Source of the DNA: Buddleja alternifolia
Lineage: Eukaryota > Streptophyta > Magnoliopsida > Lamiales > Scrophulariaceae
NCBI GenBank assembly: GCA_019426215.1
Contig: CM033400.1
Span: 17,530,568-17,594,567, forward strand
Reading direction: 5' to 3'
DNA: 64,000 nucleotides
Under the pieces are notes generated by a model. That model was not told the origin of the DNA, made no database searches, and saw nothing but the letters and a program-made list of their open reading frames with translations. This document shows, piece after piece, positions 48,167 through 58,182 of this stretch. The position numbers and the translations under genes were made by a program. Within the stretch, counting starts at the first letter, position 1, and every line of letters starts with the position of its first letter.

Positions 48167-48542
48167 TAGAGTTGATCAAGTTTGAATTCTTAGAAACAAA
48201 ATCATACAAAAAAAAGGAGAAAATTGCAAAATTAGTCCTGTATCTATAGTGGGTGGCAAAATTGATCATATTTTTTCGAATTGGCAAAATTAGTATCGTA
48301 TCTATCAACAACTCTTGAATTGAGAAAAAAATCACCACAATGTCGTAATTTAACCAGAATTGATCATGTGACACGCACATGACCAATTCGATTTGAATTT
48401 TTTTAATTTTTCGGCCAATTGTGCCTAGTTGAATACCAAACTTGACAACTTGGGGAAAAGAATAACAAGTGGGCAAATCCAATCATGCCATCTGTGAAAT
48501 TGCAAAAGTTCAAAAACTTTATATTGTTTAAGTTAATATAAA

Positions 48543-48893
48543 GGGAAAATCGTATTTTTTATACCATAATTGATACCCTGTCCACTTTTGGTACCAACCA
48601 TTTCAAAAATCTCATTTCTCATACAAATTTAGCCATTCACTTTTTATACCATCGGTAGTTTTCTTCACAAGAAAATTGGGGGATTTGGTGCGATTTCTTC
48701 ACAAATTGGTAAGTAATGGTTCGATGTCTTTACAAATTGGTAAAAAGTGGTCGATTTTTTGTGAAAAAAACTAATGGTGGTATGAAAAATGAGAAAAAAT
48801 GGCCAACTTTATTTGAAAAGTGAGATTTTTAAAATGTTTGGTACCAAAAGTGGACAGGAGGTCAATTATGGTATGAAAAATGCAATTTTCTCT
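48543..48893. mobile_element. MULE-type MITE
   Basis: Inverted ends share tttttcataccataattga or its close variant, then tgtccacttttggtacca. The left end is gggaaaatcg. The 9-bp flanks taatataaa (48534-48542) and tactataaa (48894-48902) differ at one base. Both arms carry aaaaatctca blocks. Confidence 0.78.
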
Positions 48894-49019
48894 TACTATA
48901 AATTATTTAACATTTTAGATTAATATATTAAAAAAAATAATTAAAAAACACACACAACACACACACAAGAAAAGGAACAATTTCATCTTCACCCCCCACC
49001 CCCCACACAAAACAAATTC

Positions 49020-49310
49020 GAACAATTTGTGGCCACACATCACTTATCTATGGCATATCCCACTGATCGGCCTCCACACCTACCTCTCCCAGATTCCACC
49101 GTTCAATAGTGTGTGTATGTTTTTTTTCCAAAAGGGGTGTTGTATTTCTTCAAAGTGGGCCACGGGGGAGGGTGTAAGGAGATCAAAGGGCGGGAGAACA
49201 AAGACCGGCGAGAGATGGTCGAGTTGGGCGGCAACGGGCTACACAATAGAGGTTGCTAGGGTTGGTCCGGGGGGTGGGGGTGGGGGTGGGGGGGGGGGGG
49301 TCGATTGAGG
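49020..49310 (+). other. GC-rich stretch ending in a long G tract
   Basis: Plus-strand frame 49027-49308 is open but ends in poly-Gly from a run of ggggt units and twelve or so consecutive G at 49268-49301. A C-rich counterpart (caccccccaccccccac) lies at 48990-49008. This may be a captured gene piece, but no family is recognised. Confidence 0.4.
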
Positions 49311-49837
49311 AAGATGATACATTTTCCCTTTTTTAAATTTTTTTAATTAATTAAATTTGATAAGATTGTTTTTTAGTAGTACAAATAATTTTTTTTAGAA
49401 TATAAAAACTAATTTAATGTATTATACAAGAAATCTTAATTAATATTGATTGTAAACACTTCAATTTATCGAAGATTATTTTATTTTTGTCAATCAAAAA
49501 ATTATTAAATTTTAAAACAAATTTAAAAACAATAAAAAAATTGAACATTTTCTTTTCTTTATTTTTAAAAATTATGATTTTTTTTTGATATTTGTAGAAT
49601 TTTTTATTCTTTTGGGTGAAAATTATCAAAATTTGTTCTTTTGGGGTGCAAAATGCAATTTTTGATATTTCAATTAACCCAACCGTTATCAATTTGACGG
49701 AGAATTAGACACAAGGACCACATTTGATGGAAATGTAATGGTCTAGGGACTATATTTGATGAACGGTGTAACTGAGGATCAAAATCGGATTAGGTGTATA
49801 ACTAGAGGATCAAAAATCAAATTTTCCCTATTTAGTA

Positions 49838-51000
49838 ATATTATTGAATTATTTCATCCAGTTTAATGGTAGATATTCCTCTGAAATCAACATTAAATTG
49901 AGAAACTCATTGACATGGCAAATTGTAGATGTTCAAAGATAAAGGTCAAGAAACAAAATAGACAATGGGAAACGAATGACCATCTCATCTAAAAAAGTTT
50001 AAATGGTTAGAAATAAACAAACATGCACCCCAATTTACACAAAATAAAGCGAAAAACAAAGCAAAAACTGTAGATTGTTCATGTGCAAACTCATTTAATT
50101 AGAATAACAAACTTGCCGTCATGAACATCTCTGGAAGAACTAAGATAATCAGCAATAGTTCTAAGGCAAAGCAGAAGACGAGTATTCGACTTCTCAGCTT
50201 CCGATAGAATAAGAGTTTGTCAAACACATATATGCGAAGATGAGAGGATACGAGTTTATCTGGCCATTTTGTAGTCGTCTTGTTGTAAATAAGGATTATT
50301 TATCCGGCCATTTTGTAGTCGTCTTGTTGTAAATAAGGATTATAGTTCCCTGGAACTTCCATCTTTCCCCCCAACTGATCCATTCCTGCATTTATTAAAT
50401 TCATGCGATCAAATCGTGTACACGAGCAAGTATATTTGCAAAAAGAGAAAAGAGCTGTTATCTAAAAAGAATATTTTGCTCAAAAAATATGCATGAAATC
50501 CATTTTCACACTATTCTTTCTCAGAAAAAACTGCAATGCCTCTGTTCAAGAAAAGCTTCTAATTTCTCCTAGATTTGCTTATTTTGATGCTTCCAACTTT
50601 AAGCAGCCATGTCTTTTCAACAAACAGCGTCAGCAAGTTAGGCGGAAAAACCATATGAGAACTGTGTCCGGGAAATTTTTTTAGTTTCAATGCTGAACAT
50701 TCCCTTAATGGTAAAATAACAATTCAAAATTTCCTAGATTTGGTTGCTCTATTATACGATTCTCCTTCCGATAATTATAATAAAGATTTGAAAGATGATC
50801 TAAAATATATTTAGTTATTACTAATTCAAACTGAATTAGTTCAGCAACTAAGGTTTTATAATGAGATCAGGGAGAAATGAAGGTTTTCACAAAAACATAT
50901 TCAGCAACATTTCAAACAATTTCTGATAGAAATTTCACAAAACATATTCAAAAAATGTTTTCTCAAATGAAAATGAATCCATATATGGTGATTTTCAAAA
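49838..51000. other. WOX 3' flank
   Basis: Contains a 44-bp tandem duplication (50260-50346) with ggccattttgtagtcgtctt in both units. A 43-codon minus-strand open piece (50219-50091) reads EKSNTRLLLCLRTIADYLSS. Its family was not recognised and an exon border is not evident. The plus frame at 50493-50684 has no similarity I can name. Confidence 0.45.
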
Positions 51001-52468
51001 TTACATAATTGGGTTTGGTAGCATACTTCCATAGTAAGGCACTTGCCCAAAACCGCCTCCGATCTTTGCATTGCCTTCCGGAGACAACATCGATTCAGGT
51101 TTACTAGTGCATGGATCCACAGAACAAATTCCAGAACTAGCCTGAGTATTTTGAAAGCAGGGATTTCTATCCTCTGGCTTGGACTTCTCATTGGGTAACT
51201 CGACCTCTGTCTCCACTTCAGAGTCGGCATTATTTGCTGCTGCTGCTTGTGGCTTCCTTTTTGACCTGGCCCGCCTATTTTGAAACCAATTATAGACATT
51301 TGTTTCAGAAATCTGGCCATGCTGCAACAACTCTGCAGTTATTTCTTGGACCTTCGGCTTTTGTGGATTACCAATCTCTTGATTGAATATACGTTCAAGA
51401 ATCTGAAGCTGCATAGGCGTTGGGGTCCAACGCTGTCTCCCACTGATTTTATGGCCTCCAGATGTTATTAGTGGGTCATAATATGGATTTCCCAGCCTCA
51501 CTCCTGATAAAGGAGTAAAAAATTGTTTGTATTAACATGGAAACACAATAGACTATTTTTACACTTCCTTCTACTTATTCATTCATCATAATCTATTTGG
51601 AAAAGAACAAGATTACAAAAGAGAAACAAAAGAACTGCAAGACGTGCAGTCCTATGAAAAATTCAGTGGAGGTAGTTTATGTCACAACCGATGTAAAATA
51701 CGACATTCTTTCAAGATGATTTGTTTGAAAAGATGTGGGGACACAGTCCTCTTACCGTTACGCATACAAACCAAATTTACCAGTTGATTAAATCAGACAC
51801 TTCAAGGAAGATGGAGAAGGGAGTGTTTAAATATTTATAATATTTGATTAATCAGAATGCTAAAACTTTGAAAACAAGAATACTTGAAATGTGTTCAAGT
51901 CTAATTTGTTTAAACAATTTTCAGTTACTATGGAACTGTAATTCCAAATTTAAATGCTTAAACTCAGGAAAGTAATTTTCCCTCGTTGGCTTGGGCATCA
52001 AAGGAAAAACTGTATGACATGGAATATACAAGAGAAAGGGGAAACAGCGATCATGTGTAAAATTAAATGGAATGTTGTCATCATAATTCCTACTTTGATA
52101 TTAAAAGATCATATATGTTATATATTTCATATAAAATTTAAGGCATGGAAGAAAAATGGTGCTTCAAATGGCATCTTAATTCCAAGAAGAGTTACAAAAG
52201 AATTAATTAAATGGAATGTAGAACAGAGAGTTTTAAGTATTAAAATGAAGAGCAGTATACTTAGTATGTATATCATCAATTGAACCAAAAAGGAAAAGGA
52301 TGACATACCAGGAAGATGGTTTTGAGATTTGTGGAAGTGGAGGAGCTGTTCACAGATGGTGGCGTAAACGGCTATCTGCTTACGCAGGACCTCCATTTGC
52401 TCCTCTGTCATCACTTTCACAAAAATTCCATTCACCTCCGCCTCCGCCTGTTGCTTTTCCCACTCCAT
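51001..52468 (-). CDS. WOX13-clade WUSCHEL-related homeobox protein
   Basis: This nuclear homeodomain transcription factor belongs to the ancient WOX13 clade. Exon 1 is 52468-52309 (ATG present), with [20 protein letters not shown] and ATICEQLL, the clade-specific N-terminal region. A GTATGT donor and a TTTATCAG acceptor define an 805-bp intron (52308-51504). Exon 2 is 51503-51001 with TAA. The predicted protein is 220 residues. The homeodomain, at about 75-138, reads [19 protein letters not shown], then helix 3 [16 protein letters not shown]. The clade mark [13 protein letters not shown] lies just before it and the acidic [14 protein letters not shown] just after. No WUS box is seen, as expected for this clade. 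There are no frame lesions. The C-terminal part is shorter than in many WOX13 proteins. Foldback element F2 begins 263 bp upstream of the ATG. Confidence 0.92.
51504..52308 (-). other. WOX13-like gene intron
   Basis: GT-AG intron with ordinary AT-rich sequence. The plus-strand frame at 51954-52283 lies wholly within it and has no recognisable domain. Confidence 0.8.
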
Positions 52469-52821
52469 CGCTCAAACAAGGGTAACCACAAACTAAAGCA
52501 CAAGAAGAGTGTATGAGCCAATAGTAATTGGCCACGTTTTCGGAAAAAGGACATATCAATTCTGATATATATATAAACACAATCATCAATTATTCTACTT
52601 ATGATTGATTCTAATTCTATGCACAATAATAAACCTACCATAATAATAAACAATATCAACTTTTAAATTTTAAGATCATATTAATGACATAAACCAGATT
52701 TTCATACACTCATAGGCATCACCTCAGCATAGGGAAAATTAAATCAATAATATAAAAAGAAAAATAAAATCAGAAAATACCCCAAAAAATGAGGTATTCA
52801 AAATTTAGCATGTTACGACAA

Positions 52822-52968
52822 GTGTTACGACATACACCATGTCGTAACACATTTTTTTTATTTTTTATTTTATAAATTAAGTGTGTTACGACATACACCA
52901 TGTCGTAACATATATATTTTTTTTTTATAAATTAAGTGTGTTACGACATAGCCCATGTCGTAACACAC
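52822..52968. repeat. Hairpin modules in F2 left arm
   Basis: Three successive palindromes at about 52822-52850, 52883-52910 and 52938-52968. Each has a gtgttacgacat stem, a 4-5 base loop and an atgtcgtaacac stem. Spacers are T-rich with ataaattaa. Confidence 0.9.
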
Positions 52969-53039
52969 TTAATATTTTGTTGTTTTTTTTGTTTTTTTTC
53001 CCTTATTTTTCGCTCATTTTTCTCCTTTTTTCGTGCATT

Positions 53040-54090
53040 TTTGAGTTTCGACTTGAACATATAAATTGTAGAATTTCATATAAACTTTGTAACCACACAA
53101 GAATGGACTCATTCCGATAGCCGAGTGAAGAAATATAACAAGTAAAAAAAGACACATTAGACTAATTTTTTAAAGAAAATAATAACGTTATCTATGTTTT
53201 CGGCTCATTTTTCTCCCTTTTTCGTTCATTTTTGAGTTTTGACTTGAACACATAAATTGTAGATTTTCATATACACTTTGTAATCACACAAGAATGGACT
53301 CATTCCGATACCTGAGTGAAGGAATATGACAAGTAAAAAAGGACACACATATACGGATTTTTCAGAAAAAAATATTTTTTCGTCGTCTTCGGGATGATTT
53401 TTCGACCTTTTTTGTACATTTTCAGGCTTCGACTTCAACACAAAAAATGTAGATTGACTCACAAAGTTTGTAACGGTATGAGAATTGATTCATTTCGATA
53501 TCCGAGTGAAAAAATACAACATGTTAAAACGGAACAGATTTTTCAGAAAAAAATATTTTTTCGTCATCTTCGGGATGATTTTTCGACCTTTTTTGTACAT
53601 TTTCAGGCTTCGACTTCAACACAAAAAATGTAGATTGACTCACAAAGTTTATAACAGTATCAGAATTGATTCATTTCGATCTTTGAGTGAAAAAATACAA
53701 CATGTTAAAACGGAACAGATCTTTTGGAAAAAAAATTATTTTTCATTTTTTCGGGATGATTTTTTGATATTTTTTGTACATTTTCAGGCTTCAACTTCAA
53801 CACAAAAAATGTAGATTGACTCACAAAGTTTGTAACAGTATGAGAATTGATTCATTTCGATATCCGAGTGAAAAAATACAATATGTTAAAAAAGACATAA
53901 ATATACGAATTTTTTGGAAAAAAAATAATTTCTCGTCATCTTCGGGATGATTTTTCTACATTTGTTGTACATTTTTGGACTTCGGCTTCAACAAAAAAAA
54001 TGTAGATTGACTCACAAAGTTTGTAACGGTGTAAGAATTGATTCATTTTGATTTCCGGATGAAGAAATACATTAAATTTAATAAAGATAT
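53040..54090. repeat. Tandem ~181-191-bp units, F2 left arm
   Basis: Marker word gattgac falls at 53452, 53633, 53814 and 54005 (steps 181, 181, 191). Two further diverged units with aaattgtaga lie at 53040-53440. The same unit type forms F1 at 33.4-35.3 kb. Confidence 0.88.
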
Positions 54091-55018
54091 TTTTAAACAT
54101 GTTGTATTTTTAAACCTGACTATCGAAATAAATCAATTCTTGTACCGTTACAAAATTTATGATTCAATCTATATTTTTTATGTTGAAGTTGAAGCCCGAA
54201 AATGTACAGAAAATGTCGAAAAATTATCCCGAAGATGATGAAAAAATATTTTTTTTCAAAAAATCCGTTCCGTTTTAACATGTTGTATTTTTTCACTCAA
54301 AGATCGAAATGAATCAATTCTGATACTGTTATAAATTTTGTGAGTCAATCTACATTTTTTGTGTTGAAGTCGAAGCCTGAAAATGTACAAAAAAGGTCGA
54401 AAAATCATCCCGAAGATGACGAAAAAATATTTTTTTCTGAAAAATCCGTTCCGTTTTAACATGTTGTATTTTTTCACTCGGATATCGAAATAAATCAATT
54501 TTCATACCGTTACAAACTTTGTGAGTCAATCTACATTTTTTATGTTGAAGTCAAAGCCTGAAAATGTACAAAAAAGGTCGAAAAATCATCCCGAAGACGA
54601 CGAAAAAATATTTTTTTCTGAAAAATTCGTATATGTGTGTCCTTTTTTACTTGTCATATTCCTTCACTCAGGTATCAGAATGAGTCTATTCTTGTGTGGT
54701 TACAAAGTGTATATGAAAATCTACAATTTATGTGTTCAAGTCAAAACTCAAAAATGAACGAAAAAGGGAGAAAAATGAGCCGGAAACATAGACAACGTTA
54801 TTATTTTCTTTAAAAAATTGGTCTAATGTGTCTTTTTTTACTTGTTATATTTCTTCACTCGGCTATCGGAATGAGTCCATTCTTGTGTGGTTACAAAATT
54901 TATATGAAAGTCTACAATTTATATGTTCAAGTCGAAACTTAAAAATGTACAAAAAAGAGAGAAAAATGAGCGAAAAATAAGGAGAGAAAAAACAAAAAAA
55001 AAACAAAAAATATTAAGT

Positions 55019-55097
55019 GTGTTACGACATGGGCTATGTCGTAACACACTTAATTTATAAAAAAAAATGTGTTACGACATGGTGTATGTCGTAACAC
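55019..55097. repeat. Hairpin modules in F2 right arm
   Basis: Two palindromes of the gtgttacgacat/atgtcgtaacac type at about 55019-55047 and 55069-55097. The right arm has one fewer module than the left. Confidence 0.9.
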
Positions 55098-55355
55098 AAC
55101 ATGCTAAATTCTGAATATCCCATTTTTCGGGGTATTTTCTGATTTTATATTTTTTTATATTATATATTTAATTTTCACCCTCAGCATATGACTGCTGCAA
55201 TGTTGACCTTCATAGTCTTGATTAGTTTTTTTCCTTGGCGTTGAAGTTCATATTTTACACTATTTTTATACCCTTAATTGATTTCATTTTAATTGATTTT
55301 GCTTTATAAAGCGCTTTGGTTTAGTCATATTATGATTTGTAGGATAAGTAAATGA

Positions 55356-56239
55356 TGATAGTGTTAGGTGTTCGCAAGCAATTTATTGGATTGTTAACTC
55401 TCTAAGACACTAGAGGAGTTCAATATTTGTATACTAAAATGGTCTGCAAGTCAAGGATTCTTAATTGGGTATTGGAAATCATCAAAACTTGTATGATACG
55501 AGTTTTAAAGAGAGAAGTGTCTGTCAATCACTAAGAAGTAGTGAAGAACTCATATCATAGGTGCACTAATGGAGATAGTGGCACTTTGGTTTTGGCATTT
55601 GTTTCTTTATATTGTATATTGTCCTTTAGTTTGGATAAAGATCCATTGGATCACTTATAACTATGGGAGCGGTCGCGCATAAAGGAGTGGCGGTTGTGGA
55701 ATGCTGTTGATGACTGTGATCCCAAAAACCCATTCCAAGTCATAGAGACTGTGAGATAATGGAATATCACTGTCTCGTCAAGACTTGTTTGTGTATGTCA
55801 TTATCATGGGAGAGTGCTTTGTTCCATGGGCATTGATCTAGAGGTCAGTACATGCACAAAGATCTATATTACCATCAGATTTCTCGCGAAACATACATAA
55901 GGTTTTTTTTTGCAAAAGTGTACCTTTTGATGAACCAACACAAAAAACTTGAACAACAACACTCTCTATTTCACGAGGAAATGGTTTTGCTCCAATCAAT
56001 CTCTTTGAAGTTGTTTGCTCTAACGCTCTAACTATGCAAAACGTCTAACGGTATCCACACCTTAGCTTGTATTCTCGATCTTCTCTATTAGTGCTAAGCA
56101 AGAGAAATTGAACAATGCTAGGCAAGAGAAATCAAACATTTTGGCTTATGGAGAAAGGGGTGAAATATTGTGTATATGCTCTAACGCGGAGAGAGAGGAG
56201 GAAGAAGAATGAATAACCAATATTCAAACTTGTGATAAG

Positions 56240-56277
<38 letters not shown>

Positions 56278-56483
56278 TACCACAAGGCACACAGTTAACA
56301 CACACACTTACACGCACTCGGCATATGTGTTACATTAAACCTCCTAAACTCGGCATGGGGGGCAAATCTTAAATATATATAGGAGGATCTTAAATATATG
56401 GAAGGATCTAATATATTTATTAGAGAATCGAACTAATTAAGGAAGAGAGATTAAGAGAGGAAAAAGATCATATAAAATATATA
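55356..56483 (+). mobile_element. Copia-type LTR copy, plus orientation, degraded
   Basis: Sequence from 55356 (ttgttaactctctaagacac, tatactaaaatggtctgcaa, gaactcatatcataggtgca) matches, in reverse orientation, 57870-58060. The distal part (56274-56483), with gtaccacaaggcacac, gcaaatcttaaatatatata and a gaatcgaactaattaaggaa block, matches 56845-57000 inverted. The segment 55600-56240 between them has no clear counterpart. A TA run lies at 56243-56273. Confidence 0.6.
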
Positions 56484-56844
56484 GGGATAAAAACATTAAA
56501 CCCCCTAAACTTTGGCCGTTTTTACACTTTTTTTTACATTTTTTTTTTCACTTTGCATCTTGAACTTAATGGGATTTGCAGATTTTTAGATAAAAGTACA
56601 TTTCAGGGAATATTCCGACATAAAATGCAATAAAAAACAAAGTTGAGGATGCAAAGTGAAAAAAACAAAAAAGTTGAGGATGCAAAATGCAAATTTATTT
56701 TGAGAAAAATTCAAATTCCGGCGAATATTCCGCCGGAATATGATGTTATACAAGAAATTTGCAAATTCCGTGAAGTTCAGGAGGCAAAGTGAAAAAAAAA
56801 ATGTAAAAACGGCCAAAGTTCAGGGGGTTTAATGTTTTTATCCC
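56484..56844. mobile_element. MULE-type MITE at the apex of the LTR palindrome
   Basis: Terminal inverted repeats of about 60 bp: gggataaaaacattaaaccc pairs with the right end (gggtttaatgtttttatccc), continuing through aactttggccgttttta. Subterminal ttcactttg words and two internal agttgaggatgcaaa units follow. A 9-bp duplication is not seen; the flanks are inverted rather than direct. Confidence 0.75.
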
Positions 56845-58166
56845 TATATATTATATTATCTTTTCCCCCTCTTAATCTCTCTTCCTTAATTAGTTCGATT
56901 CTCTAATTAATATATTAGATTCGTCCATATATTTAACATTCTCCTATATATATTTAAGATCTGCCCCCTATCAATCTTGGTGTGCCTCTTGGTGCACCAA
57001 TTTGAGCTCGGTCCAATCCATTATTTAATTAATAAATTTAATCCCATTAATTAATCTAATTAAATAATATATAGGATATTTAATTAATTTTATTTCTTCA
57101 AATAATGCATTAATTAAATTATAAATGAATTAACTTATTTCTTCAAATAATTAATTAATTAAATTATAAATGAATTAACTTATTTCTTCAAATAATTAAT
57201 TTTCAGTATCCAACACTTAAAATATTACCATAAGAACTATTCCATATTTTCTATCAATTTTTTGTTTCTAAGCGTGACTCTTTAGGTTCATCTAAATTTG
57301 GCAATGAGAGGATTCCATTGAATGTGGGTCCCACCTAGTCAGTCAAGTGGTCCACATTATAACCCAAATAAGATGAAATGATTGGACCATTTTTACCTTT
57401 CCTTTTGTAAATATCGTGTGAATACAGACTCTTTGTTTCCTTATCTCGGTCAAGTGAGAGTCATGGTTTTAGGTTAAACTCGCTAACTTGACTCTATGCC
57501 ATATTTATAATAAGTCCAAATCAGTGAATGCTTTAGCCAAAGACTTTAAGATCTAGCTTACTTATAAATGCATAGAATAATTCCTCGTTCACCTTCGAGG
57601 GAACGAATCTCATCTTGGATATCAGTTAAGACTACTACTTGCCATTTAGGTTGCAGTTTGAGGTTGACTCCACCAAAGGGTGAATCGGGTCTAACTACTC
57701 TAATGAAAAACCTAATGTTACAAGTATATCTTCAACTCGATTCCTCAAGTCTAAAGTTCAGATACACCTATTACCTATTACAATTTAATCAATTCTGTCA
57801 TTGACTGTGAAAGAGTGAAAACCCATGTGACAAAATCGATGCGAGCCATGTTTGAGTGTCACTATCTCCATCAGTGCACCTATGATATGAGTTCTTCACT
57901 ACTTCCTAGTATTGACGGACACCTTTCTCGTCGAAACTCACATCATATAAGTCTTCATGATTTTCAATGTTCAATTGAGAATCATTGACTTGCAGACTAT
58001 TTTAGTATACAAGTATCAAACTCCTCTAGTGCCTTGGAGAGTTAACTCTTGTGTTCGTGGACTTATAGATGATTACAATAAATTATATGCCAATATAATA
58101 GTAAACAACTAGTTGCCTTTTTATAAATAGAATAATAAACAATTACAATGTAATAATGTCCTAACA
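56845..58166 (-). mobile_element. Copia-type LTR, minus orientation
   Basis: Reading leftward from 58166 it starts TGTTAGGACATTATTAC. It carries the same blocks as the Copia B LTR and the solo LTR at 21.6 kb: the tcacatgggttttcactc block, tagagtagttagacccgatt, tgactctcacttgacc and an attaatta-rich tract at 57000-57200. Its distal end merges into the palindrome with the left copy. No internal coding region is attached. Confidence 0.7.
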
Positions 58167-58182
58167 TTCTCTAATCCCTGCT

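Larger units (their letters stand above)
45566..49828. mobile_element. Large MULE-type non-autonomous element with nested insertions
   Basis: Terminal inverted repeats exceed 200 bp. The left ggaaatttttcatttttggt pairs with the right end, which finishes caaaaatcaaattttccc. Shared blocks are tacacctaatccgattt, atttgatg(g/a)a..., aattgataa(t/c)ggttgg and cattttgcacccc. The 9-bp flank tatttagta is identical at 45557-45565 and 49829-49837. The interior is largely the TA-targeting element (45904-48122), a MITE (48543-48893) and a G-rich stretch. No transposase was found. Confidence 0.9.
52732..55179. mobile_element. Foldback element F2, giant hairpin with perfect 9-bp duplication
   Basis: Flanked by identical ctcagcata at 52723-52731 and 55180-55188. 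The ends are gggaaaattaaat and its inverted counterpart atttaattttcacc, followed inward by aaatcagaaaatacccc in both arms. Almost all of the 2.45 kb is one inverted repeat: an arm of about 1.35 kb on the left and 1.08 kb on the right, turning near 54090. Each arm has subterminal perfect hairpins (gtgttacgacat paired with atgtcgtaacac) and then tandem ~181-191-bp units with gattgactcacaaagtttgt and cttcgggatgatttttc words. There is no coding sequence; frames such as 53485-53814 and 54256-54498 are mirror images of the repeat unit. Confidence 0.92.

Noticed and set aside
49414..49692. 92-codon minus-strand frame
   Set aside because: Its start lies in the terminal inverted repeat of the 45566-49828 element and the rest is Lys/Phe-rich AT sequence.
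52822..52968. Regularly spaced palindromic repeats resembling a CRISPR array
   Set aside because: Only three units, with low-complexity T-rich spacers, in a plant transposable element that repeats them inverted at the other end. No cas genes.
53226..54757. Mirror-image frames encoding similar Phe/Lys-rich peptides on both strands
   Set aside because: They come from the tandem units of the F2 inverted repeat, so strand symmetry and repetition explain them.
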